A stretch of DNA of 64,000 nucleotides, from the NCBI RefSeq assembly GCF_047496725.1, contig NC_132985.1, forward strand, positions 7,327,001 through 7,391,000, written 5' to 3'. Each line of letters begins with the position of its first letter. Within the stretch, counting starts at the first letter, position 1. Source of the stretch: Anoplolepis gracilipes (taxonomy: Eukaryota; Arthropoda; Insecta; Hymenoptera; Formicidae). The notes under the pieces were generated by a model that was given only the letters and a program-made list of their open reading frames with translations, searched no databases and had not been told where the DNA came from. A program made the position numbers and the translations under genes. Shown here in pieces: positions 1-12,134 of this stretch.

Positions 1-21
1 ATAAAACAAAATGCTTTAAAC

Positions 22-28
<7 letters not shown>

Positions 29-102
<74 letters not shown>
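29..102. repeat. (TA)n microsatellite
   Basis: Uninterrupted TA dinucleotide array of about 37 units at the left edge of the window. Self-complementary, so able to extrude a cruciform. No gene is associated with it. Confidence 0.97.
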
Positions 103-106
<4 letters not shown>

Positions 107-1684
107 ACGTACATGGAAATATATACACAATATAAAATCATAAAAGATAATCATTGTTTTGTTAAAATTTTTAGAAAATAACTTTTGAATGAAGATGTAA
201 ATGAATCTAAATCAACTTTTGCAATAAGCACAAATGCTTATTAGACTTTTATTACATAATAATACATGTGTGTTTATTACATAATACAAATTTTTATTTC
301 GCTGACAATGTTTTTTCCTTGTCTTTGTCAATATATGTTATAAAACATAATTTTTCATAAGAATCAATACTAACTTTAAATTATAATTTCCAAATCATTA
401 AGAGAATTGTATTCAAGTTAAACAGATACTCAGAAAAGTAGTAGAATAATCTACAAAATTTTCACACTTTTGTCAATGTTTTGACTAATATATCCTTAAG
501 AATATATTTAAAGAATATTATATTTTGCTTAATTTATAGCAAGCAATAGACTAAAAATGAAAAAAACATCGAAATCTATTACTAGAATTTTAAATTTTAA
601 CAGTTTAATTTTTAAAAATAATTGAATAAATATAAGAGTAAATATAAAAAAATGAGAGTAAATATTAAAAAAAATAAATATTATAGTATAAATATATTTT
701 ATATTTGACACAATTGTTTTTTTAAATAATATTTATAAAAATAAATTTTATTATATTATACACACAAAATCATTATATAACATTTAATATTTTTCATAAT
801 AAAATAAAATTTATATAAATACATAAAATTTATATTAAACACATAAAAAAATCATATTTCTTTAATCTATAATATTCAAAATATATTCTAAATATTTATT
901 TTAAACATAAATGTTTAAAACCCAATAAGTTTAGATAAAATTTTGGAAATTGATATTACGCAGTAGTATTGATCCCCAGATATCTCCAAAAACTTACTAC
1001 AACAACATTAGCCTGTCATCTCGCATATCTTGTTTCGGCCTGTTATTGTAAGACTGTTATCGCTCGCGCAAAACTCTCATCTATCGATTCTACCGAAATT
1101 CCATCGTCGCTGTAGATGACACACAGTTATCGTATAAAAAGGTACAGAAGCGGAAGCGCTTTTCCTGCGTCCGCAATTTTTTCATTTTGTATGGTTCGCC
1201 GATCAACGCGTTGATGACATTCGCGTACCTATATCTTGCCCGTTCCCACTTTTGCCGGTCATACCCACGAATATTGGAAAATCCGATTCGACAGGTCGAT
1301 CACTCAGTCCAAAATCAATCCTGAATCCTCCAGTCGCCATTCTAATTGCGTGATTTGTGCATTCGAATCGAAATGTTAACACGGTATTGGAGAAAACGGT
1401 ATTAGCTGTGAAATTTGAATGCAAACTATTATCAACTTATTATATAAACATTATTTTGTTAAATAAATTTTCAACTATTGATTGATTTTATAATTTATTA
1501 AAATTAATATAAATTAATATAAATAAATAATGTAATAATATAAAGTTAATATAAATAAATATAATATAATATATAATTCTTTCTCCTCTGCACTTGCACA
1601 TTCTAATTTCGCGGAAATTTTTAAATCGCAAATAAATCACTTTGATATTGACCGATAAATCAAATTTCGCGCTAAAAGACAAAT
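103..1684. other. AT-rich non-coding stretch, no gene seen
   Basis: Up to about 950 this is very AT-rich with short A/T runs. From about 960 to 1440 it is more mixed in composition and looks single-copy. A 73-codon minus-strand frame at 1203-1424 has no recognisable domain and is not called. From 1440 to 1600 AT-rich runs built on TAATATAAAT return. Confidence 0.7.
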
Positions 1685-2560
1685 CCCAGGTAGCACATGT
1701 TCGTTTTATAAACGTTTTCTAAACGTATCCAATATTTTTTAACCGTCAAGCACCAATAAGAAACGTTTCAACAGAAACATTTTTAAAATCATGGTTTAAG
1801 AAACGTATTTTTTACGTTTCTATAAATAGAACAAAAATTAATTTTTTAATTCAAAATTATATATATACACATTATTAAGACTGTACTTATTAAGACGATC
1901 CCCAGATAGCACAGAAAATTAAAAGATGACGAAAAGATGTCTTTTTTAAGTTATCTTTCTGACAAGGCTAAAAGATGTCTAAAAGGATATCTTTCTACCT
2001 ACAAAAAACGTCATCTTTTGAAAGATGTCTAAAAGATGTCTTCTAAAAGTCATAATTAATTTTAGTCGACGAAAAGATGTCTTTTTGATCATCTTTTCGA
2101 CAAGATAAAAAAAATCTATTTTATAATATACGTGTTCCTTTGTTTGTCGCTATGTGGTGTATTTAGACTTAACTATAACTCGTATTCAAGTTTTCATAAC
2201 ATGTATATAACGCCTAAAAGAACAGGTACTAAAAGTATAATTTAAATTTTGTCTTTTTTTGTCAGTTTGACTTCTGATGTAATTTCGACAAGAGAGTCAG
2301 AACATGATGAAAATAAATGGATTATATCTATATATGCATTATTTTATTGAATCTGTGAATAAACAAATTTTTCACAAATAAAGGAAAAAACCTTATTTTG
2401 ACAGTTTCTTAAACGTTTTTTTTTGTTAGAAAATGACGTTTCCTTTAACGTTTTTTAAGTGGCCATTTTAACCAATCAGAAACGTTTTCAAAAGCCAGTT
2501 CTAAAACATTTCGCAGAAACATTTGTGAAACGTTTTTGAAACGAATATGTGCTACTTAGG
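1685..2560 (+). mobile_element. Repeat A copy 1: TIR non-autonomous DNA element
   Basis: Begins CCCAGGTAGCACATGTTCG and ends with the inverse (ATATGTGCTACTTAGG). About 876 bp with no open frame that could be a transposase, so a MITE-like passenger. Both subterminal regions carry many AAACGTTT-type palindromes, which could be transposase-binding sites (inference). The middle carries repeated AAAAGATGTCT motifs and a hairpin (CGAAAAGATG at 2070-2079 pairing with CATCTTTTCG at 2090-2099). An internal CCCAGATAGCACA near 1910 nearly duplicates the terminal 13-mer, suggesting a composite origin. The last TIR bases differ from other copies (CTTAGG, not CTTGGG). The superfamily is not identified. Confidence 0.9.
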
Positions 2561-3613
2561 TAGCGATCATTCGCGCTTCTCACGCGTCTTGTGCTCTTCG
2601 AGATTCGATATCGTTCTTCGAAGTCCGAAGCGCGCGACGCAATTAGCGAGTCTGTTCGAAAGACTAATGATCGGTTATCAAGGAGAAACTGTTACCACCG
2701 GCCTCGGTGGACTCTCTCGCTGAGTAATTACGGAACGGAACGAGGCGCGACGCGGCCAGCGTAACTTTTTCCGCTGTTTCAGATTTTATCGCGTATAAAC
2801 GGGGACGCTTAGCAGCTCCCGGAGCTTTAGGGAACTGTTCTGTTCTGTTCTGTTGCTGTACCTCGTCGGAATTTATCCGACGAGGTAAACTAAATCGCGT
2901 AGGTAGGTGCCGCCTAATAGTTCGTAGGTACTCGCCGGCACGTACACCCTCGTTGGGATTCTCCCTCTCTCACCCCCTCCCCTCGCTCTGTCCGCTCACA
3001 CCGAACCGTTTAAAGTAATTGCACTACGTTATGCAACGGTGAACGGACTGACGTCGTTTTAGACGTGCCACTGAGAAAAATTGGATTGTACCTCAAAGAT
3101 ATATTTAATTGCAAAATTAAGAGAGAGTTGGTCGTGTCTTTTAAATATATCATCTGTTCACGTTAAATAATACAAGAGAATACATTTTTGCCTCAAATAG
3201 TATTCGATCTGATATGTTCCAGATTCCCAGAGAAATTTTATCTACATTAAATCTAATTTTGTGTATTATATACCTATTTTAATTAAAATTTAAATCTTGG
3301 AAATTTGTTAAAGAAAGAAAAATATGCGTATATGTTTAGAATCAATCGTCCAGATTTTTATCTTTCTGTTATGAGTTTCTCGAAATTGTATAGATTTAAT
3401 GCGAACATCGCGCCATACAAATTATTTCCCAAAATTAATTTGAAACCATTCACCGTGGTATTGAATTGAGAATCATCGCGAGAGAAACGGATACATTTTC
3501 GGCGGAATTCGCAAAAGCGTTTTGTCAGCCATATTATTCGGCACCCCTAGTACGAGATTGTTACTCGACCGCAGCCTCAACTGCGAAGATCCGTGCACTG
3601 CATACATCAGATA
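2561..3613. other. Moderately GC-rich unique stretch, no gene seen
   Basis: Non-repetitive sequence with CpGs, richer in GC up to about 3060, then AT-rich. It holds a short TGTTC tandem run near 2835-2855. No splice-bounded exon or domain is recognisable. Confidence 0.6.
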
Positions 3614-4415
3614 TACGAGGTATGGTTATTAAATAATCAGACTAAAGTTGTGTACAATTAAATAATAATCGTGGTGGCAAAATTAATTTATTTTATTGAA
3701 AATATGTTCTTTTGCGCGGTATCAATTTTGATCATCCACTGAGTGGATTGATTTCTGGAGGTTCTTTTTCAAAATTGTTTCAAGAAGCTGGAACAGCTTG
3801 AATTATTGGAATACTGTCGCAGTGAATTCCTCTTTCATTGGAATTTGCAAAACAAAAGTAAGTTATTAAATCAGGCAAATATAGCAGATGATCAAGCACT
3901 ATGGAGGTTTCAAGAGAGTAACTTCTTGGTCATCTATTAACATATTCAGCAGAAACCGAGAATAAATCTTTCGTTCGTTCAAATCCTTGTGTAAAATGTT
4001 ACGAATCGTGTTTTTAGAGATATTCGGATTTTTCTACTAACATTTTCACAGTTATATTTGCATTAATTTTTAGTAATTTACACACTTTTTCGCCGAGATC
4101 CGATATTAAAGCTTGTGGTTTTCCACATCTTTGCAACCGTCTCTATAAATATTCCAAACCACTCAAAAACTTTTGTACGATAAGCCAATCATCATGAGAA
4201 ACCTTTTTCTACATTTCACGTTTACATCGCCTTTTTCTCTAAATTTTACATATATATATTGATATTTATTCTTTGCTTACGTCTGATGAAAATAAAGTTT
4301 TTACAATCAATAGACCTGACTTGAAGCTTTAAAACAGTGTCAACAGTTTTATAGTTGATACTTACACAAAAAGTTAAAAAAACTTGATTCTGTTATTTAA
4401 TAGCCGCACCATGTA
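3614..4415 (-). pseudogene. Deleted, decayed mariner transposon with transposase remnant
   Basis: Imperfect inverted repeats of about 28 bp (from CGAGGTATGGTTATTAAATA at 3616 and its counterpart ending at 4413) are flanked by TA at 3614-3615 and 4414-4415, the duplication expected for mariner. Translation of the minus strand gives scattered transposase-like blocks in different frames. They are a VFEWF helix-turn-helix block (about 4157-4179), KVCKLLKIN...TVKMLVEKS (about 4025-4090), TIRNILHKDL (about 3976-4010), then LPDLITYF, which resembles the family SPDLAPxDF motif (about 3852-3898), and DSIPIIQA further on. Stops and frameshifts interrupt them. The element is about 800 bp against about 1.3 kb for intact mariners. 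The part carrying the first two catalytic aspartates of the D,D34D triad appears deleted between about 3899 and 3950. It is non-functional; transposase identity is by recalled family motifs, not a search. Confidence 0.85.
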
Positions 4416-4919
4416 TGCAGAAATCATGTGTCGTAATTATTACGCATGTTGCGTTGCGGTATATCTATTGCGGAGTCGAGGAAATTCAGCATTCTGGTCC
4501 GATAACATCAGCAGTACCGTTGATAAGACTGATAGTCTGACGAGGTCACAGAATGTTACGAAAACGGAATGGACCGTTTTGCTTAGAGTTAGGGAGAGTC
4601 GGTTTTGGACGTCATGTCGGCGCCAGAAATTTACGATGAAAAGAATCTTTCCCACGCGGGCGCGCTCAATGGAGTTGTAAGGAGGTTACGACAGCAGTAA
4701 ACTTCGATCAATTCCCGTTTTGTTGTTCCCCGTGTGATGCTGCGAAGGGCGTAGGAGCTAGTACGGAAGGTATACGAGAGTTACTAACTTTGATCCCTTT
4801 GGGCCGCTAAATCGAACGGAACAGTCAGTATAAGCGGGTTTTGCGCCAGAGGTAATAAGCGATTGGTAAATGAGCCGTTTCTCCTACCATAAGGTATGAT
4901 ATCAGACATGGAATAAGGA
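4416..4919. other. Unique stretch, no gene seen
   Basis: Mixed composition with CpGs. Two overlapping open frames on opposite strands (98 and 71 codons, 4384-4680) start within the mariner TIR or run antisense to each other. They show no recognisable domain, so neither is called. Confidence 0.5.
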
Positions 4920-4976
4920 TAGTTGATAAATCTTGACATTAACTTACACCTCAAGAATTATTTTCCTCTTGATGTA
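4920..4976 (-). repeat. Repeat C copy 1, outer segment (left of inserted repeat B)
   Basis: Matches the left end of the repeat C copy at 57956, including TGATATTAACTT/TGACATTAACTT and the TTTCCTCTTGA/TTTTCTTTTGA region. The match stops at TA (4975-4976), exactly where repeat B begins, and resumes at about 6299. This is the outer arm of one palindromic element split by the insertion. Confidence 0.65.
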
Positions 4977-6268
4977 CACTAGCAAAAAAATTAAAGAGCC
5001 ACTTTCTTCCCTATAAAAAAGGCCGATTTTCAAGTAGCTGCAACTTCCTTAAAAATAATTGGAATAAGATCAATAAAAAAGCGTTTCAAAGCTTTAAATT
5101 TCTAGCTTTAGAATCTTTAAATGAATTTCAAGTCTTTCTATTTGTTACAAAATTACATTGTAAGAAAGTCATGTCCGTCGATTGAACAAGTTTTTCAAAA
5201 GTTTGTCCAAGAATATCGAATTAAAAAAAACCCTAGCACGATTTTATTACTTGGGTGTTAAAGAGCAGAGTTTTAGCTTTAATTTCTTTTTTAACGAATG
5301 TTCTATGATTTTTTCGCGCCAAAGTATTCATTATTAAAGCAAAATCGAGTTATTGACTTTGAACGCTTATAACTAGTGAAAAAATGATCGTACAATAATC
5401 ATTAATTTAAGTTTTTGAAATGTACAGAGAAAAATTTAACACTTCGACCTTTTATACGAGTAACTGGAATGCTTTTTACTTTTAAATGTTGTAGAGTTGA
5501 TGAAAATTTTAGATTGGACAAACTTTTGAAAAATTTGTTCAATCGACGGACATTTTCTTACAATGTAATTTTGTAACGAATAGAAAAAATTGAAATTCAT
5601 TTAAAGATTCTAAAACTACAAACTTAAAGCTTTGAAACGCTTTTTTATTGATCTTATTTCAATTATTTTTAAGGAAGTTGCAACTACTTAAAAATTTTTA
5701 TTTTCGTTAACTTCATTGATTTAAATAGAAAAAGGTAAAAATGCAATTTTTACTTGATTTTTAAATAACAATTACGTCTTAAAAATGAATAATTACTGAG
5801 AAAACGATAGAAGCATTTTAAAGTGCTAACTTTTCTCTTTAAATTGCTTTTTTAAGGATTATTGTACGATCATTTTTTCACTAGTTATAAGCGTTCAAAG
5901 TCATTGGTCAATTTTGCTTTAATAATGAATTTCTCGGCGAAAAAGAATCATAGAACATTCGTTAAAAAAAGAAATTAAAGCTAAAACTCTGCTTTTTAAC
6001 ATACAATTAATGAAATCGTCCTAGGATTTTTTTTATTTGGTATTCTTGGACAAACTTTTGTAAAATTTGTTCAATCGATGGACATTGCATTTTTATAATG
6101 TAATTTTGTAACGAATAGAAAGAATTGAAATTCATTTAAAAATTCTAAAACTAGAAACTTCAGAAGTTTTTTAATTATCTTCCGATTATTTTTAAAGAAG
6201 TTGCATTTACTTGAAAATTAGCTTTTTTTGTATGGAGGAAAGTGGCCCTTTAATTTTTTTGCGTAGTG
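4977..6268 (-). mobile_element. Repeat B copy 1: long-arm foldback element (CACTA...TAGTG)
   Basis: The ends are CACTAGCAAAAAAATTAAAG and the inverse ending TAGTG, with TA on both sides (4975-4976, 6269-6270). Arms of about 400 bp (about 4977-5395 and 5870-6268) are near-mirror images, sharing the ACTAGTGAAAAAATGATCG motif and the ATCGACGGACAT block. The central segment (5400-5515 and 5700-5865) is inverted relative to copy 2 at 8507, so the orientation is minus by that standard. About 170 bp at 5515-5690 is an additional copy of the arm end, absent from the middle of copy 2. No transposase frame is present. TA flanks and palindromic ends suggest a Tc1/mariner-like element, but this is not proven. 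Confidence 0.88.
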
Positions 6269-6270
6269 TA

Positions 6271-6730
6271 ACATATATGGAGGACATTAGAGAGAATGTA
6301 TTTCAAAGTAGTATACGTTTTGAATTATGTGGCGCTTTTTGACTCATGAGATATGCGACTTTGAAATATCACGATTTTTGAACTTATTTTTATAATTTTT
6401 CGTTATATTTTACTTGTGTGGTTACATTTTTTTGTTTACATTTATTTGTTACAGTTATTGGGTTACTGTTGTATAATATGTTTCAAGATTATTGTTTAGT
6501 TTGCCTAAGAATTTTAAAGTAAGTGTAGCTTTATGAATTTTTAATCATCACTGTGGATAAATTTCTTAATTATTTATTTCAATATTATGTTATATAGCAT
6601 TATAAAATATATGCGTTGACAGGGAAAGAGACTCCTTGATTTCTCATTAGGAAGAAATTTTAACCTAAATCTCTCTTTTAACTTAAAATCAGAAATAGAT
6701 TTAGGTTAGATTATTTTTTGTTTAGAATGA
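6271..6730 (-). repeat. Repeat C copy 1, inner segment (right of inserted repeat B)
   Basis: From 6299 it matches repeat C at 57956-58748. GTTTTGAATTATGTGGCGCT corresponds to the arm motif of copy 2. The inside of the element (6495-6720, with AAATTCTTA and AAATCTATTTCTGATTTTAA) matches 58250-58490 in inverse orientation. The far arm is missing after about 6730, so this copy is truncated as well as interrupted. Confidence 0.6.
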
Positions 6731-8440
6731 GGTGTGGGGGGGAGAGATAGTAAGAAGTAAAACGTATAAATATATTGGAATTTTCTGCACAAAAAATTTG
6801 AAATAAATACAAAGTCGATATATTTATATATTTAAATCTCTAAATAAATATTTAATAATAAATAACTTAATAATAAAGTATTCTCAAAAAATCAAAATCT
6901 TTCGAAACCTCTAATATTATTTTTTACACGCTTTATGCAGCACTTTCATCCAGAGCAAAACAAATTAATTCCATGGCTTTGCAGCAGTTTTGTTAGTTAA
7001 AAGTACAAAAAAATGCAGTGTTTTACATACTGCCTTTCAGACGCTATTATGTTCACTATCATTTTGTAAGATTATGTCGTTTGCTTCGCTAAAGCAAAAG
7101 ATATTTTTAAAATATTAAGGTCGACAATTAAAAATCACAAAAAGATAGAAAAATATTTAATTTTAAAGATATAATTGATTCAGTGTAAAATAAAGGCACC
7201 GAATTAATTTGTACTACACTTATATTTTTACAATATTCCAAAATCACAGGAAAAAAAGAGTCCTGATTCAAAACGCGCGCCTGTAGTATCAAGTAACAAC
7301 TGGAAGGTTTCTTCGCGCCGCGCGCTTATACTGGCACGGATTGGCCAATCTTTATTAATTTATATTTCATTAATTATTGCGAATTTAGCAAAATGATATA
7401 AGACTTTTCTCTTCAGTTTAACACGCTCTATCTACGAGAGTTGATCCGCTAATTCGGGGACACTCTGTATATCAAAAAAATAGTTTATATAATATCGTGA
7501 ACACATATTATTATATCTCTCAATTACATAACGATAAGAGTTGATTCATTTCAACAAATAATAACATATATTTTCTAGATCAAAATCGCTATCAATCGCA
7601 ATCGTATTATCGTTAGAGTACAAAGTTATCCAAAGTATTTGACAGTATTTGACACAAGTTCCAAAGTACCTGTCAAAATTTGTCGTAAACCATAAATCCC
7701 GGCGAATGCCCTCGTCGTTCCGACGTATGCGTACTGCAAACAGGAACTTGGAATTTCCCGGAGATCGACGGTTGAATCTAAAGTTTCTTTACGTTCGGCC
7801 GAAAGCGCTATTTTAAGACACGTACGTGCCACAGAAAGTGCCCCGCCACTTTCGGATCCGGCTCTTAGCTCGGCGAACTACATCGTCGTCGTGAAAACGA
7901 ATAAAAGCACCTTTCGTTAAATATTCCTTTTCCGGCTCAGAAACGGGATTTTCTCGCGATAAACGTAACTCTGATAAATAGATATCGAATTTCGTGAATC
8001 TCATTCCCTCCCCCTTCCTCGAAAATTCCTCCCTCAAAAATGCGCGAGGAAAAAGAGGGAGGAAACATTTTACCTACCTAGCTAGCTACCATGTTGCCGA
8101 TCTATCGGGCATCGCCCGATGATTTATTCGTGTTTACCTGGCCGCACGCTAGAAACTTTACGCGATATACAAGGGCGAAAAGGGCCAAGTGTGTGCAGAT
8201 GGGAGATGTGTATACGTCGGTTCGACGTGATGCATCGCGATTTTATGCGTGACGATAAACGGCCGCGTCGCGTCTGCTTCTTGTCGCGAGTAGAGATTAT
8301 CTGGAACGCCCGCGTAAACTGCAGCGACGGTTTTATCAGTACTATCATCGTCTCTCGCGCGCGCACGTGACCGAGAGGCTTTCTTCCACGCTCAAGTGGA
8401 GCATTACTGCCGATAAGAGTTTAACGTCAAAAACTTTTAA
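6731..8440. other. AT-rich then GC-richer unique stretch, no gene seen
   Basis: 6731-7640 is AT-rich and contains a GGGACACTCTGTAT-type element-end motif near 7458. 7640-8420 is GC-richer with CpGs. Small overlapping frames occur on both strands (7813-8037, 8119-8370), but frames overlap antisense and none shows a domain. Confidence 0.55.
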
Positions 8441-8506
8441 TACATTTATGTATAATAATAAATAATATAATAAAATAATAACAATATAATAATATAATAT
8501 AATAAA
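8441..8506. repeat. Left flank of repeat B copy 2: AT motif and (TAA)n
   Basis: Begins with TACATTTATGTATAATAATA (8441-8460), which recurs exactly at 9710-9729 on the far side of repeat B, followed by irregular TAATA runs up to the element boundary. Confidence 0.8.
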
Positions 8507-9625
8507 CACTACGAAAAAAAATTAAAGGGCCACTTTCCTCCATACAGAAAAGTAATTTCCAATTTTCAAGTAAATGCAACTTCTTTAAAAATAATCGGAA
8601 TAAGATCAATAAAAAAACTTCTGAAGTTTCTAGTTTTAGAATCTTTAAATGGATTTTAATTCTTTCCATTCGTTACAAAATTACATTGTAAAAATTCAAT
8701 GTCCGTCGATTGAACAAATTTTACAAAAGTTTGTCCAAGAATGCCAAATAAAAAAAAATCCTAGCACGATTTCGTTAATTGGATGTTAAAAGCAGAGTTT
8801 TAGCTTTAATTTCTTTTTTTAACGAATGTTCTATGATTTTTTTTTCGCCGAGATATTCATTATTAAAGGAAAATTGAGTTATTGCCTTTGAACACTTATA
8901 ACTAGTGAAAAAATGATCGTACAATAATAAACATTAGAAAAGCACTTTAAAAAGAAAAATTATTAGCTTTAAATGCTTCTATCGTTTTCTCAGTCATTAT
9001 TCATTTTTAAAACATAATTGTTACTCAAAAATTAAGTAAAAATTGCACTTTTACCTTTTTTTATTTAAATCAATGAAATTAACGAAAACACGCTAAAATT
9101 TTCATCAACTCTACAATATTTACAAGTAAAAAGCATTTCCAGTTACTCGTACAAAAGACCGAAGTTTTTTTCTGTATAGTTCAAAAACTTAAATTAATGA
9201 TTATTATACGATCATTTTTTCACTAGTTATAAGCGTTCAACAAAGTCAATAGCTCGATTTTGTTTTAATAATGAATATCTTGGCGAACAAAATTATAGAA
9301 CATTTATTAAAAAGAGAAATTAAAGCTAAAATTCTGCCCTTTAACATACAATTAATAAAATCGTACTAGGATTTTTTTTTTAATTCGATATTCTTGGACA
9401 AACTTTTGAAAAATTTGTTCAATCGACGGACGTTGCTTTCCTAGAATGTAATTTTGTAACAAATAGAAAGAATGGAAATTCATTTAAAGATTTTAGAACT
9501 AGAAACTTCAAGCTTGGAAACGCTTTTTTATTGATCTCATTCCGATTATTCTTAAGGAAGTTGTAACTACTTGAAACTTTTTTTATGTGAAAGAAAGTAT
9601 GGCCTTTTAATTTCTTTACGTAGTG
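8507..9625 (+). mobile_element. Repeat B copy 2: long-arm foldback element (CACTA...TAGTG)
   Basis: Starts CACTACGAAAAAAAATTAAA and ends with the inverse TTTACGTAGTG. The arms are about 8507-8935 and 9200-9625. The centre (8936-9199) holds the segment that is inverted in copy 1. 1119 bp, no transposase frame. It is embedded in AT-rich (TAA)n-like DNA, so the exact target duplication cannot be read (AA on the left, TA on the right). The arms are long enough to form a hairpin with over 400 paired positions, allowing mismatches. Confidence 0.88.
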
Positions 9626-11514
9626 TATAATAATAATATATAATAATAAAATATAATAATAAAATATAATATAATAAATGATATAATAAATAATATAAAA
9701 AAAATTTTATACATTTATGTATAATAATATATATTATTTAGGAGACTATACCAGTCGCTCTCTTTTACCAGGTTTGTAGCATTTGACAATTTTACGCGGT
9801 TAGCGCGTTGTCAGAGTTTTAAACGGATTATATCGCGCTTGTTTTCGCGATCCTATCACCGTTCCCCAAAGTTTTTACGAATTTACAGATCGATGAGTGC
9901 GATGTTAATGACATTCTCATTAGCAGTTTCCAGGCCTTGAAATGGCTCAAGTTAATACAACGACTTAAGTTTGTTCGATAATTACGTTCGTACGTGACAA
10001 CATATCGAGATAGCTAAAGGAGTTTCTCCAAGAGATCAAGCGCCTGATATCGGAGAACTTTCTAAAAGACTAGGCAACAATTCTTGAAAAACGACGGTAT
10101 GGCCTCGTTGTAAATTTCATTTTTCACGGATTATCCGCACACAATCGATACGGAGTTGCGCTCTGCGAAAATCGACAATGTGCCATTGACGAGGCAGTTT
10201 GTCTTCTTTCGGGAGGAACTCGACGAGCGGAAACTCGCGTCAATCGTGAACGAGTGAAGGATTAGTTCCGAATCGTGTCATCAACATTCGCGTTAGTTTC
10301 GTGAAACTGTATACGCTTTAATGTATCCTGCGTAAAGTACGCAACGTGGCGTAAGTTTGTTTGATAATTACATATTCGTATCTGTTTGACAGGAAATGGA
10401 GAAAGAAAGAGAAGGAGATACATCGTGCTAAGCAAGCTCCGTGTGATAAAAACAAATAAATATTGCATTATAAGGTTGTTTCAATAAACCTCGAGTACGT
10501 TGATCAATTTTTATAAATAAATTTTTTAGAAAATTCCAATAAAGTATGAACGAGTAGGTATAAATACTTTAACTTTTTGTATTGATAAAAATTATATACA
10601 GAGTGTTTTGTAATATACGCGATCAATTTCAGAAATAGATTCAGCACATAAGAACAATAAAAGAAAGTTTATATAAATATGAGTTATAGTGACTTTTTAT
10701 GTATTTCTTCATACGAAGTGAACCCCAAATGACTATGAGTACTTTCCAATAAAGAGAGAACGCTATGTTACACAATTGTGTGAATAGTGTATGGGAATTT
10801 GATAGAACAACTTAATTTTAGTCACGAGTTTGTGTTTTTATATAAGTTTTTTCTTGATTTTAAATAACCTTAAATAATATTTTTAATTTTTAAAATAACT
10901 GAATATTTTTAAATAATATCGAGTAGAAAAAGTGAGGGAAAGAGAGGAAGGGAGGGAGAGAATCTATTGATTAAGAAAAATTATTAAGTAAAAATTTATT
11001 ATGATTTAAGAAAAAAAGAAGACAGTTTTATTTTAGTACAATAATATAACTTAATAATATTTAATTATATTATTAATCATTTATCACGAATAATTAAAAA
11101 TTTTTACAAAATAAATTTTAAATTATAATTATAAATTTAATACGCAAACTTTTACGCAAAATATTTTTTTACAGATAAGTATTTTTCAACAAAGAAAGTA
11201 CAAAAGTATTTATTGAATGTCCAGTGCTGTAAACAAAATAAAAATTTTAAAAGTTACTTTAATTGATAATTATTATTTTCGACACAACTATCTCGATTTT
11301 GTTTCGCATCAGATATGTTGTACTGTATTGTTATCAGGAAAACACTTGTGTCGAATCTACGTCACACTGGGTCACTTGTATTGCTTGGCAAGTATCTTAT
11401 CTTATTATCTAAATGCATACCTATAATACTTTAGCTTTGTGATCTTTTTAGTTTCTCTTTTTTTGCAGATTTTTTTTACAGGTGTTTACTAAAATATTAT
11501 ATATATTATAATTA

Positions 11515-11561
<47 letters not shown>

Positions 11562-12134
11562 TTATTTTTTTTCATCAGTGTATATACAATATATATATAC
11601 ATAAAAATAAATTTCCCAAGGAAGGAGCTAATCTAACTTTTCGAACTTTTACGTCAAGGAAAGATTGACTCATTGTCAGAAGGCTCGTCAGAATTGAAAT
11701 CAAATATACGACGATAGATAATTATTTAAAAATTATTCTTAAAGTAAATCGATTTCTCACAGTAACCAAGACTGAATTAGTCACGTGGCAATTACTCAAT
11801 GCGTAAAAGGGAAGTGGAAACTGTAGCAAGTCAATGCGTAGCTCGCAGCCAGGCAGGTATTGCCGACATAGAGCTGACGGGCGACGAAAGCGAATTACAG
11901 GAACCACGATGGTTTCCATATATATGTCCGCGTCGCTTCGACAACTCGTCTGCGATGTAAATGGCCAACGACAATCACGAGGGAGGAAAAAACGAGAGAT
12001 TGCATTCGTATACGAATAACAGCCACGAAACGAAGTAACAGCCGCGGGAAAGCGCGACAAAGAACTTTAGCTGTCATAAAGCTTCTGATTACGTATACTA
12101 ATGCAGTTTCTTGAATACTCGTCTCGCGTGTTAC
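9626..12134. other. Unique and AT-rich stretch, no gene seen
   Basis: AT-rich runs to 9740, then mixed sequence with CpGs (9760-10300), then AT-rich to 11720. ATACAGAGTGTTTTGTAATA near 10600 resembles the terminal sequence of degenerate arthropod mobile elements. 11722-12077 contains overlapping frames on both strands without recognisable domains. Confidence 0.5.
11519..11557. repeat. (TA)n microsatellite
   Basis: About 19 uninterrupted TA units in AT-rich sequence. Confidence 0.95.

Noticed and set aside
970..985. GATCCCCAGATA match to the interior of repeat A
   Set aside because: Only 12 bp agree and the flanks do not, so it is probably chance.
1203..1424. 73-codon minus-strand frame
   Set aside because: Short and without any recognised motif.
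4977..6268. Repeat B as a CACTA (EnSpm/CMC) transposon
   Set aside because: The terminal CACTA is shared, but copy 1 is flanked by TA dinucleotides and has 400-bp arms, which fits a Tc1/mariner-like foldback better. Left unclassified.
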